From Pseudomonadota bacterium (GTDB taxonomy: Bacteria; Pseudomonadota; Gammaproteobacteria; Steroidobacterales; Steroidobacteraceae): a DNA stretch of 64,000 nt. The translations under genes and the position numbers were made by a program. This document shows positions 60,991 to 64,000 of this stretch, one piece after another (position 1 is the first letter of the stretch; the number at the start of each line of letters is the position of its first letter). Location: NCBI GenBank assembly GCA_021787615.1, contig JAJYLP010000006.1:1-64000 (forward strand). Reading direction: 5' to 3'. The notes beneath the pieces were generated by a model. That model had not been told where the DNA came from and made no database searches. It saw nothing but the letters and a program-made list of their open reading frames with translations.

Positions 60991-62523
60991 ATGCCCCGCC
61001 TGATGTCCAACCGCTCGGCTCGCTGGCTCGCCGCCGGCGCCGTGCTTGTGCTCGGCGGCTGCGCCGTCGGCCCGAACTTCGTCAAGCCGAAGGCGCAGGT
61101 TCCGGCGCAGTGGTCCGCGACCGCGCGGCGCAACGGCTCGGAGGGCGCCTCGCACGTGAGCACGGGCGAGGCCCCGAGCGTCGCATGGTGGTCGGATTTC
61201 CACGATCCGCTGCTCACCTCTCTGGTGCGCCAGTCGGCGCGACAGAACCTCGATGTGCGCGAGGCTGCGCTGCGCATCCGCGAGGCCGAGACGCAGGCCC
61301 AGGCGCTCTCCGGAGCGCTCTGGCCCAGTGTCTCGGCCAACGCCGCATGGAGCCGCCAGCGCATCAGCACGAACACACCGAACGGCTTTCTCTTCAGCGG
61401 CAAGTTTCCCGGACTGCCGCCGAGCATCACCAACCCCTACAACCAGTACCAGCTCGGTCTCGGCGTGTCCTGGGGGCTCGACCTGTTCGGCGGCACCCGG
61501 CGGGCGATCGAGGCGGCCAACGCCACGACCCGCGCAGCGGTGTTCGACGCCCGCGGCGTCGTGCTCAGCATGGTGAGCGACGTGGCGCAGACCTACATCG
61601 AGCTGCGCGGCGCGCAGCTGCGCCAGGCCATTCTCAAGCGCACGCTGCGCACCCAGCACGATCTGCTGCAGCTGACGCAGGACCGTTACGATGCGGGACT
61701 GACTTCGGATCTGGACGTGCAGAATGCGGCCACCGAACTCAATACGACGCGCGCGCAGCTGCCGCTCGCCGATGAGCAGGTCACGCTCGACATCAATCAG
61801 CTGAGCAAGCTCATGGCGCGTCAGCCCGAGGCGCTGCGCGCCGAGCTGGTGCGCGCCCGGCCGGTGCCGCCGGTGCCGCCGGTGGTGCCGATCGGCCTGC
61901 CCTCGGATCTGCTGCGCCGCCGGCCGGACATCCGCGCCGCGGAAGCCAACCTGCACGCGGCCACGGCCGAGATCGGCGTGGCGGTCTCGGAGTACTTTCC
62001 GCGCATCACGCTCACGGCCGGGGGCGGCTACCAGTCCGAGGGGCTGAGTCAGCTGCTTCAGACGGCGAGCCACTTCGCCTCGTTCGGCCCCGCGATCGAG
62101 TTGCCGATCTTCGAGGGCGGGCGGATCCGCGCGACGGTGCGGCTGCGGCGCCTGCAGGCCAAGCAGGCCGCGGTCGAGTACGCGCGCACGGTGCTGAACG
62201 CCCTGAACCAGGTGGAGGATACGCTGGCGGCCTACGGGGCCGATCAGCGCCAGCGCGTCTCGCTCGAGGCGGCGGTCAAGACCAGCCGCAACGCGCTCGC
62301 GCTGGCGCGCCAGCGCTACGAGAGCGGCGTTGCCAACTTCATCGTGGTGCTCGACGCCGAGCGCACCGAGCAGCAGACCGAGCTCGCCCTGGCGAGCGCC
62401 ACCACCGCGGTCTCGCTTGATCTGGTGCGCCTGTACAAGGCGCTCGGCGGGGGTTGGCAGCGCCAGGGCCTCGCGAGCGCCGCGACCGGCGGGCCGGGCG
62501 CGCACGGCGCAATGCATGATTGA
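60991..62523 (+). CDS. NodT-family outer membrane factor lipoprotein
   Basis: A 510-aa TolC-like efflux protein. The N-terminal signal ends in the lipobox LGGC (Cys24 from this start) followed by AVGPNFVKP, typical of NodT lipoproteins. Two OEP repeats follow: VREAALRIREAETQAQALSG, GLDLFGGTRRAIEAANA and RRRPDIRAAEANLHAATAEIG, then LARQRYESGVANFIVVLDAER. An AGGGA RBS precedes the ATG at 60991; an in-frame ATG at 60958 overlapping the ybhR stop is possible. E. coli ybhGFSR has no such partner; here the exporter brings its own outer membrane channel. Confidence 0.9.
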   Translation: MPRLMSNRSARWLAAGAVLVLGGCAVGPNFVKPKAQVPAQWSATARRNGSEGASHVSTGEAPSVAWWSDFHDPLLTSLVRQSARQNLDVREAALRIREAETQAQALSGALWPSVSANAAWSRQRISTNTPNGFLFSGKFPGLPPSITNPYNQYQLGLGVSWGLDLFGGTRRAIEAANATTRAAVFDARGVVLSMVSDVAQTYIELRGAQLRQAILKRTLRTQHDLLQLTQDRYDAGLTSDLDVQNAATELNTTRAQLPLADEQVTLDINQLSKLMARQPEALRAELVRARPVPPVPPVVPIGLPSDLLRRRPDIRAAEANLHAATAEIGVAVSEYFPRITLTAGGGYQSEGLSQLLQTASHFASFGPAIELPIFEGGRIRATVRLRRLQAKQAAVEYARTVLNALNQVEDTLAAYGADQRQRVSLEAAVKTSRNALALARQRYESGVANFIVVLDAERTEQQTELALASATTAVSLDLVRLYKALGGGWQRQGLASAATGGPGAHGAMHD

Positions 62524-62570
62524 GCGGCCCGCCCCGGGGGCGGTCTGACATGACTCGGGGGGACCAGACG

Positions 62571-63428
62571 ATGAGCCAGCCATTCGAGACGATCAGCCAG
62601 CATCGCTGCTTCGGCGGCACCGTGGGCTTCTACCGTCACCAGGCGGCCAGCACCGCCTGCGCGATGCGCTTTGCGGTGTTCACGCCGCCGCAGGCGCGCG
62701 CCGGGCGGGTGCCGGTGCTGTACTACCTGGCGGGACTGACGTGTACCGAAGAGACCTTCATGATCAAGGCCGGCGCGCAGCGCGTGGCGGCCGAGCTCGG
62801 CATGATGCTGGTCGCGCCCGATACCAGCCCGCGCGGCCTGAATCTGCCCGGTGAGAGCGAATCGTGGGACTTCGGCGTGGGTGCGGGCTTCTACGTCGAT
62901 GCGACCGAGTCGCCCTGGTCGAAGCACTTCCGCATGTACCGCTACGTGACGCAGGAGCTGCGCGAGCTGATCGCGGCGCACTTCCCGGCCGATGCGGCCC
63001 GCAGCGGCATTTTCGGCCACTCCATGGGCGGGCACGGCGCGCTGGTGCTCGGGCTGCGCAACCCCGATATCTATCGTTCGATCTCGGCATTCGCGCCGGT
63101 TGCCGCGCCCTCCCAGTGCCCCTGGGGCAAGAAGGCCTTCGGCGGTTACCTCGGCGCAGATCACGGCCAGTGGGCGCAGTACGATGCCACCCAACTCGCC
63201 ACCGCCATCAAGGATGCGGGCCGCCGCCCGCCGCTGCTCGTCGATCAGGGCCTTGCCGACCAGTTCCTGGCCGAGCAGCTGCACCCGCACCTGCTCGAGC
63301 AGGCCTGCCAGCGCAGCGGCCTTAAGCTCACGCTGCGCCGGCACGAAGGCTACGATCACGGCTATTACTTCATCTCCACCGTCATGGAGGATCACCTGCG
63401 CCATCATGCGCAGATCCTGAACCGCTGA
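62571..63428 (+). CDS. fghA: S-formylglutathione hydrolase
   Basis: The 285-aa alpha/beta-hydrolase cleaves S-formylglutathione to formate and glutathione, in formaldehyde detoxification. The nucleophile Ser151 lies in GHSMGGHGA, with LAGLTCTEETFMIKAG, DTSPRGLNLPGE, the Asp in LVDQGLADQFL and the His in GYDHGYYF. The ATG at 62571 follows a GGGGGG-rich RBS; in-frame upstream ATGs give unrelated residues. No glutathione-dependent formaldehyde dehydrogenase gene is in view. It precedes the probable formate dehydrogenase gene. Confidence 0.94.
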   Translation: MSQPFETISQHRCFGGTVGFYRHQAASTACAMRFAVFTPPQARAGRVPVLYYLAGLTCTEETFMIKAGAQRVAAELGMMLVAPDTSPRGLNLPGESESWDFGVGAGFYVDATESPWSKHFRMYRYVTQELRELIAAHFPADAARSGIFGHSMGGHGALVLGLRNPDIYRSISAFAPVAAPSQCPWGKKAFGGYLGADHGQWAQYDATQLATAIKDAGRRPPLLVDQGLADQFLAEQLHPHLLEQACQRSGLKLTLRRHEGYDHGYYFISTVMEDHLRHHAQILNR

Positions 63429-63577
63429 GCGGACGCGCCGCGCACGGGCCTTGGGCAGGCAAGCCGGCGACTGCGGCCGGGCGTGCGCCGCCGCGTCGCT
63501 GAGCCGTGCCGGAATTTGAACAGCCGCCGGCCCGCACGCCCGCGGCCGCGCCGGAGCCGCCGGCGCGTGCCCGCGGC

Positions 63578-63593
63578 CGTATACTGATCGACC
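63578..63593 (+). promoter_or_regulatory. candidate -10 element directly before the 63594 gene
   Basis: TATACT at 63580-63585 precedes the ATG at 63594 by eight bases, with no Shine-Dalgarno sequence between, so a leaderless start is possible. No -35 is seen. The 165-bp gap 63429-63593 holds no gene. Confidence 0.25.
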
Positions 63594-64000
63594 ATGCACA
63601 CATCAGCGGTCGATCGGAACCATGACATTCGCCGGATCCTTGCGCAGTTCAAGGACCGTCCGGGGCCGTTGCTCGAGGTCTTGCACACCGTCCAGGCGGC
63701 GTTCGGGTTCATTCCGCCGCAATCCATCAGCCTCATCGCCGAGCACCTGAACCTCTCGCGGGCCGAGGTGCACGGTGTCGTCACGTTTTATCACCACTTC
63801 CGCTGCGCGCCGCCGGGGCAGCACGTGCTGCAGCTGTGCCGGGCAGAGTCGTGCCAGGCCGTCGGCGCCGAGGCGCTCGCGGCGCACGCGCGCGCGCGCC
63901 TCGGGGTGGATTTTCACGAGAGCACGCCCGATGGGCGCTTCTCGCTCGAGCCGGTCTACTGCCTGGGCAATTGCGCCTGCTCGCCGGCGGTGATGCTCGA
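63594..64000 (+). CDS. fdsG: formate dehydrogenase gamma/NuoE-like [2Fe-2S] subunit, 3' truncated by window
   Basis: The first 135 residues of a thioredoxin-like [2Fe-2S] protein. Cluster cysteines are in place: Cys82 and Cys87 (LCRAESCQ), Cys123 and Cys127 ([10 protein letters not shown]). The N-terminal helical part has [20 protein letters not shown] and [12 protein letters not shown]. Both NuoE and the FdsG subunit of NAD-dependent formate dehydrogenase fit. CRAESCQ and [10 protein letters not shown], plus the S-formylglutathione hydrolase next door, favour FdsG. If so, the formate made by FghA would be oxidised to CO2 by the enzyme encoded downstream. Confidence 0.8.
   Translation, partial: MHTSAVDRNHDIRRILAQFKDRPGPLLEVLHTVQAAFGFIPPQSISLIAEHLNLSRAEVHGVVTFYHHFRCAPPGQHVLQLCRAESCQAVGAEALAAHARARLGVDFHESTPDGRFSLEPVYCLGNCACSPAVML

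Noticed and set aside
58777-62523. 1248-codon plus-strand frame running through the two permease genes into the outer membrane factor
   Set aside because: Only its last part (from 60991) is real; the earlier part is a shifted reading of ybhS and ybhR.

Overview
The window is a gene-dense, strongly GC-rich stretch of bacterial chromosome with no rRNA, tRNA, IS element, prophage or CRISPR array that I can see. Gene content and order point to a gammaproteobacterium. A Pseudomonas-like block runs DUF3108-purN-purM / DUF2066 - CDP-alcohol phosphotransferase - hda, then wrbA, acylphosphatase, lytic transglycosylase and proS. The valS-holC-pepA / lptF-lptG block and the aceE-aceF-lpdA operon fit the same assignment. 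I cannot name the genus. Because of the high GC, very long open frames exist antisense to real genes; they are left out.

Layout. 1-5 kb: the tail of an acyl carrier protein, nadC, a DUF1289-grxD pair, and an overlapping M17 peptidase-pyrC-rnt operon. 5-11 kb: pyruvate dehydrogenase complex, with lipoyl domains on both E2 and E3. 11-18 kb: an aminotransferase, a PaaK-type ligase, aquaporin Z, DUF1841, nth, an anchorless RnfB-like ferredoxin and metG. 18-23 kb: a HEAT-repeat Ser/Thr kinase followed by two PilT-family ATPases. 23-26 kb: mrp, and a dcd gene interrupted by an intein. 26-34 kb: the purine/Hda/proS block. 34-38 kb: pssA, family-4 uracil-DNA glycosylase, rimI and prfC. 38-42 kb: a sulfotransferase gene broken by two in-frame stops, a flippase-like membrane protein and a D15-type outer membrane protein. 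42-49 kb: valS, holC, pepA and the divergent lptFG. 49-55 kb: a GldA/F/G-type ABC system with DUF4340, a rhomboid protease and IclR and TetR regulators. 56-62.5 kb: a YbhGFSR-like ABC exporter with its own NodT outer membrane factor. 62.5-64 kb: S-formylglutathione hydrolase and the start of a probable formate dehydrogenase operon.

Most genes are core metabolism or envelope functions. The standout is the dCTP deaminase gene. Its conserved active-site motif is split, immediately before a cysteine, by a 197-residue insertion with the hallmarks of a class 1 intein: Cys at position 1, a T-x-x-H block B, and a terminal His-Asn followed by Cys. It is too small to carry a homing endonuclease, so dUTP supply should depend on protein splicing. 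Second-tier observations are the doubly interrupted sulfotransferase, the kinase-PilT-PilT cluster, an NPG-type aquaporin, and a family-4 UDG lacking one expected iron-sulfur cysteine.
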